From an uncultured Pseudomonadota bacterium (lineage in GTDB: Bacteria > Pseudomonadota > Gammaproteobacteria > Burkholderiales > Methylophilaceae), in the NCBI GenBank assembly GCA_903876765.1, contig CAIRBH010000011.1:1-47094 (forward strand): 47,094 nt of DNA, read 5' to 3'. Shown here in pieces: positions 28,120 to 38,262 of this stretch (the first letter of the stretch is position 1; each line of letters opens with the position of its first letter). The translations under genes were made by a program, and so were the position numbers. The notes below the pieces were generated by a model, which worked only from the letters and a program-made list of their open reading frames with translations, did not search any database and had not been told where the DNA came from.

Positions 28120-28765
28120 TCTTTGCTTAAATGTTTGATGTAGCCTATACTTACGTCATTATCAATTAATAAATCAATTAATTGATGTAGCCTATACACC
28201 TAAATGCCTAACAATTGCGTTATCACATTACGCAAACCTAGGTAAATAAAAGTGGAAACAGATACTTGGTTAACGCCGCTCGCCATATTATAAAGTAGCA
28301 GCAAGTAAAAATAGCGCTCAAGCCGCCGCAGACAAATAAACATAAAGCGCGACTTAAAGTGATAGTCAAATTTAGCGTATTGCTGAATTAGCATTTACTG
28401 AAGATAGAATTTTAACGAATTTAAGCCTAGACTGGCGTAAATTTAAATAATTAGTTTAATTTAACGAACAATAAACTGCTTTCAACTTGGTTTTTATCAA
28501 TTGAATCAATAATTAATAGATAACGCTAACTCTGCCAGCTAAATTATAGCCGAGCTCACTTTAGTGCTAGTCTAAAAGACTTTTTAAAAATAAAGCGCCT
28601 CGCGCATTGCTTTTAATTAAAAATCGTTAAATTTCACACTTGCGCATACCATGCGCCTTCAGTACCTTGGCCAAGTTATTTGGCACTTTCACTTTAAATA
28701 CGCCTTCAATATCAATTGCTTACATTAGCATTGAGTCTGCTGCCTGAGCCTAACAGGAGCAAACA
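28120..28765. promoter_or_regulatory. rluC-rne intergenic region with the probable rne leader
   Basis: This 646-base region has no convincing gene; the best open frame (minus, 64 codons) has no similarity I recognise. RNase E genes usually have a long, structured 5' leader through which the enzyme controls its own message. Here the last 200 bases hold a hairpin GCGCAT-acc-ATGCGC (28642-28656), a 10-base palindrome CTTGGCCAAG (28666-28675) and a small stem AGTCT/AGACT followed by four T (28569-28585). The ribosome site is AGGAG about 9 bases before rne. The rluC side holds the direct repeats. No tRNA or known small RNA was recognised. Confidence 0.5.
28135..28197. repeat. 16-base direct repeat pair around an AT-rich palindrome, upstream of rluC
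   Basis: TTGATGTAGCCTATAC occurs at 28135-28150 and again, identical, at 28182-28197. The 31 bases between contain ATCAATTAAT (28161-28170), repeated as the first half of a perfect 14-base palindrome ATCAATTAATTGAT (28173-28186) that runs into the second repeat. On the minus strand this block lies 16-78 bases before the rluC start, so it is in its promoter or leader. Confidence 0.85.
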
Positions 28766-31441
28766 ATGAAACGCATGTTATTTAATGCAACGCAATCTGA
28801 AGAATTACGCGTTGCGATAGTAGATGGTCAAAAACTCATCGATTTAGATATTGAACACGCTGGCAAAGAACAGCGTAAAAGCAATATTTACAAAGGTGTA
28901 ATCACTCGTATCGAACCTTCACTTGAAGCAGCATTTGTCGACTACGGCATGGACAGACATGGCTTCTTGCCATTCAAGGAAGTCGCACGTAGCTACTACA
29001 AAGAAGGCGCAGATGGTAAATCTCGCATTCAAGACGCTTTAAAAGAAGGTCAAGAAATCATCGTCCAAGTAGACAAAGATGAGCGCGGCAACAAAGGCGC
29101 AGCCCTCACTACTTTTATCTCATTAGCTGGTCGTTATTTGGTATTAATGCCTAACAACCCACGTGGCGGTGGCGTATCTCGCCGGATTGAAGGCGAAGAC
29201 CGTGATGAATTGCGCGACGTATTAGCCCAGTTACAAGTACCAAAAGGCATGAGTATTATCGCTCGCACCGCTGGCATAGGCCGCAATGCCGAAGAATTAC
29301 AGTGGGATTTAAACTACTTAACACAATTATGGACAGCTATTGATGGTGCTTCTACCATGCAAAATGGCGCCTATTTAATTTACCAAGAAGGTAGCTTGGT
29401 TATACGCGCCATTCGAGATTACTTTAGTGCTGATATTGGTGAAATTTTAATCGATACGCCAGATATCCATGAGCAAGCATTGCAGTTTATGAGCCATGTC
29501 ATGCCTGGCAATGTATCTCGCGTTAAATTGTATCAAGACGAAATCCCACTTTTTACCCGCTTTCAAATTGAGCATCAAATTGAATCTGCCTTCTCTCGTG
29601 AAGTGCGCTTGCCTTCAGGCGGTGCAATTGTCATTGACCATACCGAAGCGTTAGTTTCGGTTGACGTCAACTCAGGCCGCGCAACACGTGGTAGCGATAT
29701 TGAACACACTGCTTTTAATACCAATATGGAAGCCGCTGAAGAAGTAGCACGCCAACTACGCCTGCGCGATCTAGGTGGCTTAGTGGTGATAGACTTTATT
29801 GATATGGAAAGCCAACGCAATCAACGCGAGGTAGAAAATGCCCTGCGCGACGCTTTGCATCATGATAGAGCTCGTGTGCAAACTGGCAAAATTTCACGTT
29901 TTGGCTTGCTAGAGTTATCGCGCCAACGCTTACGCCCTAGTTTGGGTGAAACTAATCACATCCCATGCCCACGTTGTAATGGTACTGGCCATATTCGTGG
30001 CATAGAATCTACCGCCTTGCACATTTTACGCATTACCCAAGAAGACGCGATGAAAGATAATAGCGCAATCATTCAAGTACAATTGCCTGTTGAAGTCGCA
30101 ACCTTCTTGTTAAACGAAAAACGTGCCGACATTCATGCCATAGAACAGCGCATGAATGTAGAGGTGGTATTAATTCCAAATATTCACCTTGAGACCCCTA
30201 ACTACAATATCGTGCGTGTGAAACATGATGACGTAACTGAAGAAACCAGCCGCGCAAGCTACAAATTAGTAGAACTGCCCACAGAAACTTCGTACATCCC
30301 TAATGCAGAAGAAACAGCAAAAGCCGTTAGACCAGTAGCTGCTGTTAAAGGCATTACACCAGCCGCACCTGCGCCTATTGTTGATGAAAAATCTTCTAAT
30401 AAGGTTGTTGCAGCGCCGACTTTATCATTCATTGCACGCATTAAAAACTTCTTCGGCGCTTCAAGCACTGCCAGTGAAAAACAAAAAACAGATGCTGAAA
30501 AAATTGAAGAATCTAACCGCGAAAGAAACCGTAACAACCGCAATCGCAACAATCGCAATCGTAATGAACGTAACAAAAATGCGCCACAAGATAGACCAAA
30601 TCGCAACAATGAAGCTAAGCCACAGGAAGCCAAGTCTCAAGAGGGTAAACCTCAAGAGCTGCGCCAAGCAAAACCACAACAGCCACGTCCTGAGCAGGCT
30701 CGTAATGACAAACCGCGCAATAATCAGCCAGCAAATGCTAATCAACTCCCTGCCAATGCCGATGTATCTGCAATTGAAACAGGCGCTGAAAAAACGCCTG
30801 AGCGCAGTGCTAGCAGCCGTCGTAACCGCAATAATCGCCGTGGCCGTCGTGACCGTGTAGAAAATACCAGCGTAGAAAATACCAATGTAGATACTAGCCG
30901 CGCGTTTATCCCAAACGATGAAATTTCGACTCAACAGGCCAACGTTAGCACTGAAGCGACCAATATAGTGAATGCTGCACCTGAACAGCTACAACTAGTA
31001 GAGCAAGCCCCAGCTCAACTTGCAAGTGTAGACAGCATAGCGGTAGCCCAAGCTAGCGATAAACCCAAAGCAAAAACAGACCGAAAAGCCAAGCCAGTAA
31101 AATCTGTGGCTGACAATGCTGATCAAGCTATGCCTGCGACTGATAACACAGCGCAACCACTGGCAAAAAATAGCGTTACCAGCAGCGATAGCGATGCAGC
31201 CAGCAAAGCCGAAGGCAAGCGCCCTGCTCGTCCACGCAAACCTAAGGCAGCAGCCAAGCCAGTCGATTTAGCCGCTATCGGGTTGCAATTAGTAGAAACC
31301 AAAGCTGACGCGCCTAAGGTTGTTGCAGCAGCAGATGAAGCTAAACCACGTGCACCACGCAAAGTAGCGGCATGGCAAAAAGAGGCTAAAACTCAAGAAG
31401 CTGCCGAACCTATGGTGATGGTAGAAACACAAAATAAATAG
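28766..31441 (+). CDS. rne: Ribonuclease E
   Basis: This 891-residue endoribonuclease cuts AU-rich single-stranded RNA, processes rRNA and tRNA precursors and scaffolds the degradosome. The N-terminal catalytic half is complete: start [23 protein letters not shown]1 domain (about 37-120), the DNase I-like catalytic region with [11 protein letters not shown] and VVIDFIDM, and the zinc-link CPRCNGTG (about residues 400-407). The C-terminal half (about 530 onward) is low-complexity. It has Arg/Asn arrays (RNRNNRNRN type) near 590-615, Pro/Gln/Lys stretches and an Ala/Lys-rich end, expected to bind RNA and partner proteins. AGGAG precedes the ATG. A membrane-anchoring helix is not obvious by eye. 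Confidence 0.96.
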   Translation: MKRMLFNATQSEELRVAIVDGQKLIDLDIEHAGKEQRKSNIYKGVITRIEPSLEAAFVDYGMDRHGFLPFKEVARSYYKEGADGKSRIQDALKEGQEIIVQVDKDERGNKGAALTTFISLAGRYLVLMPNNPRGGGVSRRIEGEDRDELRDVLAQLQVPKGMSIIARTAGIGRNAEELQWDLNYLTQLWTAIDGASTMQNGAYLIYQEGSLVIRAIRDYFSADIGEILIDTPDIHEQALQFMSHVMPGNVSRVKLYQDEIPLFTRFQIEHQIESAFSREVRLPSGGAIVIDHTEALVSVDVNSGRATRGSDIEHTAFNTNMEAAEEVARQLRLRDLGGLVVIDFIDMESQRNQREVENALRDALHHDRARVQTGKISRFGLLELSRQRLRPSLGETNHIPCPRCNGTGHIRGIESTALHILRITQEDAMKDNSAIIQVQLPVEVATFLLNEKRADIHAIEQRMNVEVVLIPNIHLETPNYNIVRVKHDDVTEETSRASYKLVELPTETSYIPNAEETAKAVRPVAAVKGITPAAPAPIVDEKSSNKVVAAPTLSFIARIKNFFGASSTASEKQKTDAEKIEESNRERNRNNRNRNNRNRNERNKNAPQDRPNRNNEAKPQEAKSQEGKPQELRQAKPQQPRPEQARNDKPRNNQPANANQLPANADVSAIETGAEKTPERSASSRRNRNNRRGRRDRVENTSVENTNVDTSRAFIPNDEISTQQANVSTEATNIVNAAPEQLQLVEQAPAQLASVDSIAVAQASDKPKAKTDRKAKPVKSVADNADQAMPATDNTAQPLAKNSVTSSDSDAASKAEGKRPARPRKPKAAAKPVDLAAIGLQLVETKADAPKVVAAADEAKPRAPRKVAAWQKEAKTQEAAEPMVMVETQNK

Positions 31442-31456
31442 CATAATGATTAACGC

Positions 31457-31497
31457 CCGTCAAACCAAGTTAGCCTAGTGCTCACTTGGTTTGACGG
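31457..31497 (+). terminator. Long perfect hairpin after rne
   Basis: A 14-bp perfect stem (CCGTCAAACCAAGT with ACTTGGTTTGACGG) closes a 13-base loop, starting 16 bases after the rne stop. No T run follows (CTAAATCAC), so it is not a standard intrinsic terminator. It may protect the rne 3' end, assist rho-dependent termination, or be a protein site. Confidence 0.6.
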
Positions 31498-31580
31498 CTA
31501 AATCACTTGAGTGGTACTGAACAGATTTAATGGTTAAAATGTACCCAGCAAAAACACCACCTCAGTTCTATAAGATTTAA

Positions 31581-32546
<966 letters not shown>

Positions 32547-32553
32547 GTCTATA

Positions 32554-33168
32554 TTGGGCTTGGTAACCAATTGGCGAGCAATTGGCAACCGAGCAGCGCA
32601 AAATACCTATCCCAAACAGCAGGCACGCATTTTGGCTAATTTAGACGAAAATACCGAAAATTTATTTTCACAAGCGGTAAAAGATGTGCGGCCGCTAAGC
32701 CAAGATGACCGTGCCATTCACGAAGTTAAAAAGCCCAAGCCCATCCCTAAGCAATTGCTACGCGATGAGCAGCAAGCTTTAGTCGATTCACTATCTGACC
32801 ATTACATTCCTGCCTATGAGCTAGAAACTGGTGAAGAGCTACTCTACTTGCGTGATGGCCACTCCCCTGACATTTTAACTAAATTACGCCGCGGCAAATG
32901 GGTAGTACAGGCCAATATAGATTTGCATGGCCTCATCAGTGACGAAGCGCGGCTTTATGTATCAACCTTTATTAGTGACTGTAAAAAACGTGGCATACGC
33001 TGTGTACGCATCGTCCACGGCAAAGGTTTAGGTTCACGCAACCGAGAACCTATACTCAAGCACAAACTGCGCGGTTGGTTGATGCAAAAAGATGAAGTAA
33101 TCGCCTACGCAGAAGCTAAAAAACAAGATGGCGGCAGTGGCGCTGTTATTGTATTGCTAAAAGCCTGA
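32554..33168 (+). CDS. Smr-domain DNA/RNA endonuclease-like protein
   Basis: This protein of about 204 residues ends in an Smr domain (about 125-204), with the hallmark DLHG and, later, IVHGKGLGS. The upstream part (FSQAVKDVRPLSQDDR and following Lys/Pro linker) is that of the proteobacterial Smr family (YdaL/SmrA/SmrB type). Smr domains nick branched DNA or, in SmrB, cleave mRNA between collided ribosomes. The start is uncertain: I use TTG at 32554, 7 bases after trxB, since there is no in-frame ATG before the conserved part; the ribosome site is weak. It converges with the NTF2-like gene. Confidence 0.85.
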   Translation: MGLVTNWRAIGNRAAQNTYPKQQARILANLDENTENLFSQAVKDVRPLSQDDRAIHEVKKPKPIPKQLLRDEQQALVDSLSDHYIPAYELETGEELLYLRDGHSPDILTKLRRGKWVVQANIDLHGLISDEARLYVSTFISDCKKRGIRCVRIVHGKGLGSRNREPILKHKLRGWLMQKDEVIAYAEAKKQDGGSGAVIVLLKA

Positions 33169-33174
33169 ACGATA

Positions 33175-33654
33175 TTACAACCCTAAGTCACTCAAACTTG
33201 CATGGTCATCAGGTCTGCGACCGAGTGGCCAAAAAAACTTACGTTCAGACGCCAGTATAGGCAAATCATTAATACTGGCATAGCGCAAGGCCATCAAACC
33301 ATTTGCATCAAATTGCCAATTTTCATTGCCGTATGAACGAAACCAATTGCCTGCATCATCGTGCCATTCATAGGCAAAACGCACGGAAATTCGGTTACCG
33401 TCAAATGCCCATAATTCTTTAATTAATCTGTAATCGTGTTCTTTCGCCCACTTTCTGGTCAAAAACTCAACAATTTGTGCACGTCCCCGCAAAAATTCCG
33501 CACGGTTACGCCATTGCGAATCTGGCGTATATGCCATTGATACACGCTGCGGATCTCGGCTATTCCAGCCATCTTCTGCCATGCGTATTTTTTGTATGGC
33601 AGTCTCTCTAGTAAAAGGCGGCACAGGCGGACGAATTTCTGTATCTATTGCCAT
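33175..33654 (-). CDS. NTF2-like protein, DUF1348 family
   Basis: This 159-residue protein is a DUF1348 / nuclear transport factor 2-like fold member, recognised by [20 protein letters not shown], the SQWRNRAEF segment, [20 protein letters not shown] and [19 protein letters not shown]. The fold is a cone-shaped barrel used by many small enzymes and binding proteins; the function of this subfamily is unknown. It starts 27 bases after the ABC exporter gene on the same strand and is probably its downstream partner in one transcript. Confidence 0.87.
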   Translation of the reverse strand: MAIDTEIRPPVPPFTRETAIQKIRMAEDGWNSRDPQRVSMAYTPDSQWRNRAEFLRGRAQIVEFLTRKWAKEHDYRLIKELWAFDGNRISVRFAYEWHDDAGNWFRSYGNENWQFDANGLMALRYASINDLPILASERKFFWPLGRRPDDHASLSDLGL

Positions 33655-33681
33655 TAGCGTTCCCCTCTCATCTAAAATAAT

Positions 33682-35505
33682 CTACTCACCCAAAAAACCA
33701 CCGCTCTGATGTGCCCAAAGGCTGGCATATAAACCTTTGTTGGCCAACAAGCTAGTGTGACTGCCTTCTTCAACAATATTACCTTGATCAAGTACTATCA
33801 ATCTATCCATGGCGGCTATGGTGGACAAACGGTGGGCAATTGCTACCACAGTTTTACCTTGCATTAAGGTGTATAAACTCGCTTGTATCGCCTGCTCCAC
33901 TTCTGAATCTAAAGCACTGGTCGCCTCGTCTAATAACAATATCGGCGCGTCTTTTAGCATCACCCGAGCAATCGCAATACGTTGCCGCTGTCCGCCAGAA
34001 AGCTTGACGCCACGTTCCCCAACATGTGCATCATAGCCTGTACGGCCATGGGCATCGGCTAGGCGTAATATAAACTCATGCGCCTCGGCACGTTTTGCGG
34101 CGTCTATCAACTCCGCCTCGGTGGCTTGCGGTCGCCCGTATAAAATATTGTCGCGCACACTACGGTGCAGCAATGATGTGTCTTGCGTGACCATGCCAAT
34201 TTGGCTGCGCAAGCTGTTTTGCGTCACTTGTGTAATCGCTTGCCCGTCAATCAGTACGCGACCTTGTTCCACATCATAAAAGCGCAGTAATAGATTAACA
34301 ATAGTCGATTTCCCTGCCCCTGAACGCCCCACTAAGCCTACTTTTTCACCCGCTTTAATGTTTAAATTAAGCGCCTGCAATACAGGGTTCTGCCTGCCAT
34401 AGGCAAATGAAACCTGCTCAAACTGTATGCAGCCAGCACTCACCACCAGTGGTTTAGCATCAGGTTTGTCACTTATTTGCTGGGCAATGGACAAGGTGTT
34501 GACGCCATCTTTTGCCGTGCCAATTTGCTCGTATAAACTGGTCATCTCCCACATCACCCAATGAGAAATGCCATTAAGTCGTAATGCCATCACAGTGGCT
34601 GCCGCCACGCCACCGACGCTCACTTGGCCTTTGCTCCACAAATACAACGCCAAACCTGAAGTGGCGATAATGAGCAACATATTAAGCACGTGGTTCATCA
34701 ATTCAACCCCAGACACATAGCGCATTTGGGCGTGTACTGTGCTTAAAAAATCATGCATGGCAGATTTTGCATAGCTAGCCTCACGTCCAGCGTGCGAAAA
34801 GAGCTTTACCGTGCTGATATTGGTGTAGGCATCGCTGATGCGGCCTGTCATCAGTGAACGTGCATCAGCCTGTGCTTGCGATACTTTGGCAAGACGAGGC
34901 ACAAAATAGCTCAATGAGGCAACATAGCATAGCACCCAAACTAAAAATGGCCACATTACCAAGCCATTAAAGTTGCCTACCACAGCGACCATGGTAACGA
35001 AATAAATCACCACAAAGACTAAAATATCCGCCACAATAAACCAGACATCACGCACTGCCAAAGCCGTCTGCATGACTTTAGCGGCGACACGGCCCGCAAA
35101 TTCATCTTGGTAGAAGCTCATGCTTTGGCTGAGCATAAGCCTATGAAAATTCCATCGCAAACGCATAGGAAAGTTACCCGCCAAAGTTTGATGTTTAATC
35201 AAAGTCTGCATAGCAATGAGTAAGGGACTAAGTAGCAAAAGTATGGCCAATAGCAGTAAATGATGCTTTTCTGTCGACCATAATGATGGTGGTGAGGTTT
35301 TACTAAGCCAATCCACGACCTTACCCATTGCAGCAAACAGTAAGGCTTCAAAACCGCCAATTAAAGCGGTGAATAAGGTCATGGTGAGAATAAATAGGCG
35401 TGAGCCGCCTGTGCAAGCCCATAAAAATGGCCAAAGTGCATTGGGCGGTGGGTCTATTTCTTTATTAGGAAACGGATTTAATAGATTTTCGAACCAAGTT
35501 AGCAT
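33682..35505 (-). CDS. ABC exporter, fused permease and ATPase
   Basis: This 607-residue half-transporter is of the MsbA/multidrug type. Six membrane helices fill about residues 25-320, and the nucleotide-binding domain covers about 355-600, with Walker A GRSGAGKST, signature LSGGQRQR, Walker B ILLLDEATSALD and switch His AHRLS. It should work as a homodimer in the inner membrane, exporting a lipid or hydrophobic compound. The N-terminus (PFLWACTGGSRLFIL) matches uncharacterised proteobacterial exporters; the substrate is unknown. Both halves of the catalytic site look intact. It heads a two-gene run with the NTF2-like protein. Confidence 0.92.
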   Translation of the reverse strand: MLTWFENLLNPFPNKEIDPPPNALWPFLWACTGGSRLFILTMTLFTALIGGFEALLFAAMGKVVDWLSKTSPPSLWSTEKHHLLLLAILLLLSPLLIAMQTLIKHQTLAGNFPMRLRWNFHRLMLSQSMSFYQDEFAGRVAAKVMQTALAVRDVWFIVADILVFVVIYFVTMVAVVGNFNGLVMWPFLVWVLCYVASLSYFVPRLAKVSQAQADARSLMTGRISDAYTNISTVKLFSHAGREASYAKSAMHDFLSTVHAQMRYVSGVELMNHVLNMLLIIATSGLALYLWSKGQVSVGGVAAATVMALRLNGISHWVMWEMTSLYEQIGTAKDGVNTLSIAQQISDKPDAKPLVVSAGCIQFEQVSFAYGRQNPVLQALNLNIKAGEKVGLVGRSGAGKSTIVNLLLRFYDVEQGRVLIDGQAITQVTQNSLRSQIGMVTQDTSLLHRSVRDNILYGRPQATEAELIDAAKRAEAHEFILRLADAHGRTGYDAHVGERGVKLSGGQRQRIAIARVMLKDAPILLLDEATSALDSEVEQAIQASLYTLMQGKTVVAIAHRLSTIAAMDRLIVLDQGNIVEEGSHTSLLANKGLYASLWAHQSGGFLGE

Positions 35506-35585
35506 AGCGTGACTTTAATGTGAGGTTATATGCTAACTTTTCTAGCCCGTCGTTAACAGTTGACTTAAAAGATGAAGTTAGGATG

Positions 35586-36068
35586 TTATATTTTCTGTAT
35601 CAAACAAACCGCCTCTGCGGCAATGCCTTCACCTCTGCCGGTAAAGCCCAGTTTTTCAGTTGTGGTCGCCTTCACATTCACTAGGTCTATACTCACTTGG
35701 CAATCCTCGGCAATATGACTGCGCATCTGCCAGGTATAGGGTGATAGTTTGGGTAATTCACAAATCACCGTGCTGTCGATATTCACGACGGTATAGCCTT
35801 TGGCTTGCAATAAGCTGACCACTTGGCGCAATAACTGGCGCGAGTCTATGCCTAGGTAACGACTATCGTTGGGTGGAAAATGCTGCCCAATATCACCTAA
35901 TGCAGCGGCACCTAATAGCGCATCACAAATCGCATGCAGCAACACATCGGCATCTGAGTGGCCCTCTAAGCCCTTTTCAAAAGCAATATCTACACCACCA
36001 ATCACACATTTACGCCCTGTGACTAGTCGGTGTACATCAAAACCTTGGCCAATTCGTATGGTCATCAT
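35586..36068 (-). CDS. ispF: 2-C-methyl-D-erythritol 2,4-cyclodiphosphate synthase
   Basis: This protein of about 160 residues catalyses the cyclisation step of the MEP isoprenoid pathway. Metal and active-site motifs are present: GFDVHRL at the start, [23 protein letters not shown], and the C-terminal [16 protein letters not shown]. It works as a cytoplasmic trimer. I place the start at the ATG at 36068 (or the next codon), not the TTG three codons upstream, giving the usual length. It lies 14 bases after the ispD stop; the two genes are adjacent in many proteobacteria. Confidence 0.95.
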   Translation of the reverse strand: MMTIRIGQGFDVHRLVTGRKCVIGGVDIAFEKGLEGHSDADVLLHAICDALLGAAALGDIGQHFPPNDSRYLGIDSRQLLRQVVSLLQAKGYTVVNIDSTVICELPKLSPYTWQMRSHIAEDCQVSIDLVNVKATTTEKLGFTGRGEGIAAEAVCLIQKI

Positions 36069-36082
36069 TTTACTCAATTCGT

Positions 36083-36772
36083 TTATGGAGTGCTTGTGCT
36101 CAAAAGCGCTGACAGCACCGCCAAATCTTGCGGATAAGTCACTTTAAGATTACGCAATTCACCCGTTACCAGTTTAGGCTTCAAACCCAATGCTTCAATC
36201 GCCTCAGCTTCGTCTGTTGCCGAACCGTTGAAAGTACTCAATGCTTTTTTCAGCGTGGCATATCTAAACATTTGCGGCGTTTGCGCCTGCCATAAATCAG
36301 TACGTGGTAAAGTCTCAATCACACGTTGCTCAATATCTGCGCGCTTTAAAGTGTCGGCCAAGGGCAAAGCTAACAAACCACCCACCGCATCATGTTCTAA
36401 CGCTGTTAATAACTGGTTTAATAGCAAGTTAGTTAAACCTGGCCTTGCCGCATCATGCACCAAAATCCAGTCATCTGCATCCACTTGTGCTTCAATGGCC
36501 TGCAAGCCATTAAGCACGGTCGCCGAGCGGGTATCACCGCCACAATAGTGCACCTGCGCTTTGCTACTTAAATTCAGGTAAGTGCTGCGCCAATGGGCAT
36601 CGCCTTCGCTTAACACAATATGAATGCTATTGATTTTAGTCGCTTGATCAAAGACTTTAATCACATGCTGAATCAGCGATTTGCCATTTAAACTTAAATA
36701 CTGTTTAGGCGCATCTGCCCCCATACGGCTTCCGCTTCCGGCGGCAGGAATAATCACATGAAAACGCGTCAT
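36083..36772 (-). CDS. ispD: 2-C-methyl-D-erythritol 4-phosphate cytidylyltransferase
   Basis: This 229-residue enzyme attaches CMP to methylerythritol phosphate in the MEP pathway. The nucleotide-binding start [12 protein letters not shown], the [12 protein letters not shown] segment with the catalytic Lys, the [10 protein letters not shown] motif and the late [19 protein letters not shown] are all present. Length is standard. It forms a pair with ispF immediately downstream and follows the phosphoribosyltransferase gene after 51 bases. Confidence 0.96.
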   Translation of the reverse strand: MTRFHVIIPAAGSGSRMGADAPKQYLSLNGKSLIQHVIKVFDQATKINSIHIVLSEGDAHWRSTYLNLSSKAQVHYCGGDTRSATVLNGLQAIEAQVDADDWILVHDAARPGLTNLLLNQLLTALEHDAVGGLLALPLADTLKRADIEQRVIETLPRTDLWQAQTPQMFRYATLKKALSTFNGSATDEAEAIEALGLKPKLVTGELRNLKVTYPQDLAVLSALLSTSTP

Positions 36773-36823
36773 ATTAGATTTTAGCTTTAGCGTGCATAGC
36801 TGAATTTTAACATGCCCAGTCGA

Positions 36824-37363
36824 TTACTTAAGCGCATAAATCGCAGGTAAATTACGCCACCAACCGTAGGCATCCATACCACAACCAAACACATAGCGAT
36901 TTGGCACCTCAAGACCAACAAAATCTGCCGCAATAGGTTTGCTATGATCCAGAACCTTTTCGACCAGTACGGCCGAAAATACTGCTTTAGCGCCCAATGC
37001 CAGACACTTTTCTTTAATGGCGAGTAAGGTAATGCCTTCATCAAGAATGTCATCTAACAACAACACCGTGCGATTAGTTAAATCTAACTTAGGCAGGGCT
37101 TGCCAAGTCAGAGTCTTGCCCACCGTATTATTTTGATAGCGACTGGCATGTACATAATCCACTTGCAGCGGAAAATTTAATCGCGCCAACAATTGCCCAG
37201 CAAACACCAGCCCACCGCTCATCACACAAATCACCACCGGGCAGGCATCCGCCAAGGCTACGGTCACTTCTTGACTTAAACGCTCAATGGCAGCGTTCAC
37301 CAGCAGTGAAGGATGAATCAGTTCGGCTTGATCGAGTAGTTGTTGTGGTGATTGGGTTTGCAT
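36824..37363 (-). CDS. Hypoxanthine-guanine phosphoribosyltransferase
   Basis: This 179-residue type I phosphoribosyltransferase salvages purine bases using PRPP. The PRPP loop is VLLLDDILDEGITL, preceded by the flexible-loop segment SRYQNNT, with the VMSGGLVF loop early on. The C-terminal VEVPNRYVFGCGMDAYGWWRNLP-type end, seen here as VPNRYVFGCG and WRNLPAIYAL, fits the proteobacterial Hpt-like group. Base preference (hypoxanthine or guanine) cannot be read off. The toxin-antitoxin island begins 131 bases upstream of its start. Confidence 0.9.
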   Translation of the reverse strand: MQTQSPQQLLDQAELIHPSLLVNAAIERLSQEVTVALADACPVVICVMSGGLVFAGQLLARLNFPLQVDYVHASRYQNNTVGKTLTWQALPKLDLTNRTVLLLDDILDEGITLLAIKEKCLALGAKAVFSAVLVEKVLDHSKPIAADFVGLEVPNRYVFGCGMDAYGWWRNLPAIYALK

Positions 37364-37384
37364 GGGTATGCTTTATTGATGCGT

Positions 37385-37438
37385 TCATGCATTATATACT
37401 TTTGTCGAGAGATATCATCTCAACCACAGCATGCATGA
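37385..37438. repeat. Nested inverted repeats between the Hpt-like gene and the first TA module
   Basis: TCATGCAT (37385-37392) pairs with ATGCATGA (37431-37438), and inside lies a 5-bp stem GAGAT/ATCTC with a 3-base loop (37409-37421). The structure sits 22 bases upstream of the phosphoribosyltransferase start, after the end of the toxin gene. It could end the TA transcript or form part of the hpt leader; no T run is present. Confidence 0.4.
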
Positions 37439-37494
37439 CATTCTAGCTAGCAAAAATCACCCGAACAATGTCGCTTCTTGACGCTGATTAGGCA

Positions 37495-37770
37495 TTAATA
37501 AACCTGATCATGATCACCGACATTCACTAAAATGATGTCTTTTTCTGTCACAATCATCTCTAGCGTAATGCGATATTTAAGGTTAATCGAAACACTTTGT
37601 AAGCCACTTAATCTACCCTGGAGTTGATGCAACCTTAACGAAGCATGGTGTGGATTAATTTCCAACAACGCCAACGTTTTAGCGTACTGATTTAAGGCAT
37701 CAGGATGTTGCTTAATGAACTTAGCGGCCTTACGGGTGTACTGCTCAGTAAATATTAACTGCCAACTCAT
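37495..37770 (-). CDS. RelE/YafQ-like type II toxin (TA module 1)
   Basis: This 91-residue protein has the RelE/ParE fold pattern: helices RKAAKFIKQHPDALNQY, then strands GLQSVSINLKYRITLEM and a final strand ending VGDHDQVY, typical of the RelE/StbE/YafQ group of ribosome-dependent mRNA interferases. Its start overlaps the antitoxin stop by four bases, the normal antitoxin-toxin order. Activity as an RNase is inferred from the family; ParE-like gyrase poisons have a similar fold. It appears intact. Confidence 0.85.
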   Translation of the reverse strand: MSWQLIFTEQYTRKAAKFIKQHPDALNQYAKTLALLEINPHHASLRLHQLQGRLSGLQSVSINLKYRITLEMIVTEKDIILVNVGDHDQVY

Positions 37771-38036
37771 GCAGCCAAGGCGTTCATTTGTTGAATTCTT
37801 TGGATATGCTGCAGGACGGTCTCTTTAACAAATCGCCCCGCTTCTAAATCTGCTCGTGATTCCGCCAATGCCGCTTCTAATTCGCACTCTCGAAAATGCT
37901 GGTATTGATCATTACTCATCACGACATACTTCACCTGACCACGAACGGATACGGAAGCTTCTGGCTGGGTTAGCAGCGCTTCTTCTATGGCTTTAATCCC
38001 TTTAATCTTTAAATCATTTGCCGGAATAACACTCAT
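37767..38036 (-). CDS. Phd/YefM-like antitoxin (TA module 1)
   Basis: This 89-residue protein resembles Phd/YefM-type antitoxins: the N-terminal DNA-binding part includes DLKIKGIKAIEEAL and SVRGQVKYVVMSNDQY, and the C-terminal helical part (LEAALAESRADLEAGRF) would wrap around the toxin. It should neutralise the RelE-like toxin and repress the operon. The ribosome site is AGGGGGTGG directly upstream. A perfect 7-base inverted repeat (38080-38099) overlaps the likely promoter. Confidence 0.85.
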   Translation of the reverse strand: MSVIPANDLKIKGIKAIEEALLTQPEASVSVRGQVKYVVMSNDQYQHFRECELEAALAESRADLEAGRFVKETVLQHIQRIQQMNALAA

Positions 38037-38079
38037 ACCACCCCCTAAACAACATTATTAATCGTATTGTATAGAATAT

Positions 38080-38099
38080 TATAAATAGTGCAATTTATA
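38080..38099 (-). promoter_or_regulatory. Operator/promoter of TA module 1
   Basis: TATAAAT (38080-38086) and ATTTATA (38093-38099) form an inverted repeat around 6 bases, 44-63 bases before the antitoxin start. On the minus strand, TTGCAC within it could be a -35, with TACAAT 16 bases downstream as -10. The overlap of symmetry and promoter is what autorepression by an antitoxin needs. Confidence 0.55.
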
Positions 38100-38143
38100 T
38101 CCATGATTGCTTGCTTTGGCAAACGCAAGAAGCCTAGAACTAT

Positions 38144-38163
38144 GGGGATATAGCAAGCCTAAG
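38144..38163. repeat. TA-island repeat, copy A
   Basis: GGGGATATAGCAAGCCTAAG, 108 bases upstream of the module 1 antitoxin and downstream of module 2. It shares 16 of 20 bases with copy C and 15 of 20 with copy B. It runs into a longer imperfect inverted repeat (TAAGTCC at 38160-38166 with GGACTTA at 38197-38203, and an inner TCTTA/TAAGA stem). Confidence 0.6.
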
Positions 38164-38262
38164 TCCTCTTAGATGTTTGTAAGAATCTTCCCTTAGGGAC
38201 TTATAAAGATGATTAACATTATTTAACTACTAATGTCCCATCGCATTAACGATGGCATTAAA

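Noticed and set aside
28200-28394. A 64-codon open frame on the minus strand in the rluC-rne gap
   Set aside because: No ribosome site, composition unlike a protein gene, and it lies in a region better explained as leader and promoter DNA.
30259-30934. Several frames of 120-160 codons on both strands in the 3' half of rne
   Set aside because: Repetitive Arg/Asn and Lys codons keep other frames open; they give low-complexity sequences with no start signals.
31457-31497. A full rho-independent terminator after rne
   Set aside because: The stem is strong but lacks a T run, so it is reported as a hairpin of uncertain function with lower confidence.
36787-37053. An 88-codon minus-strand frame inside the Hpt-like gene
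   Set aside because: It overlaps the phosphoribosyltransferase in another frame and matches no family.
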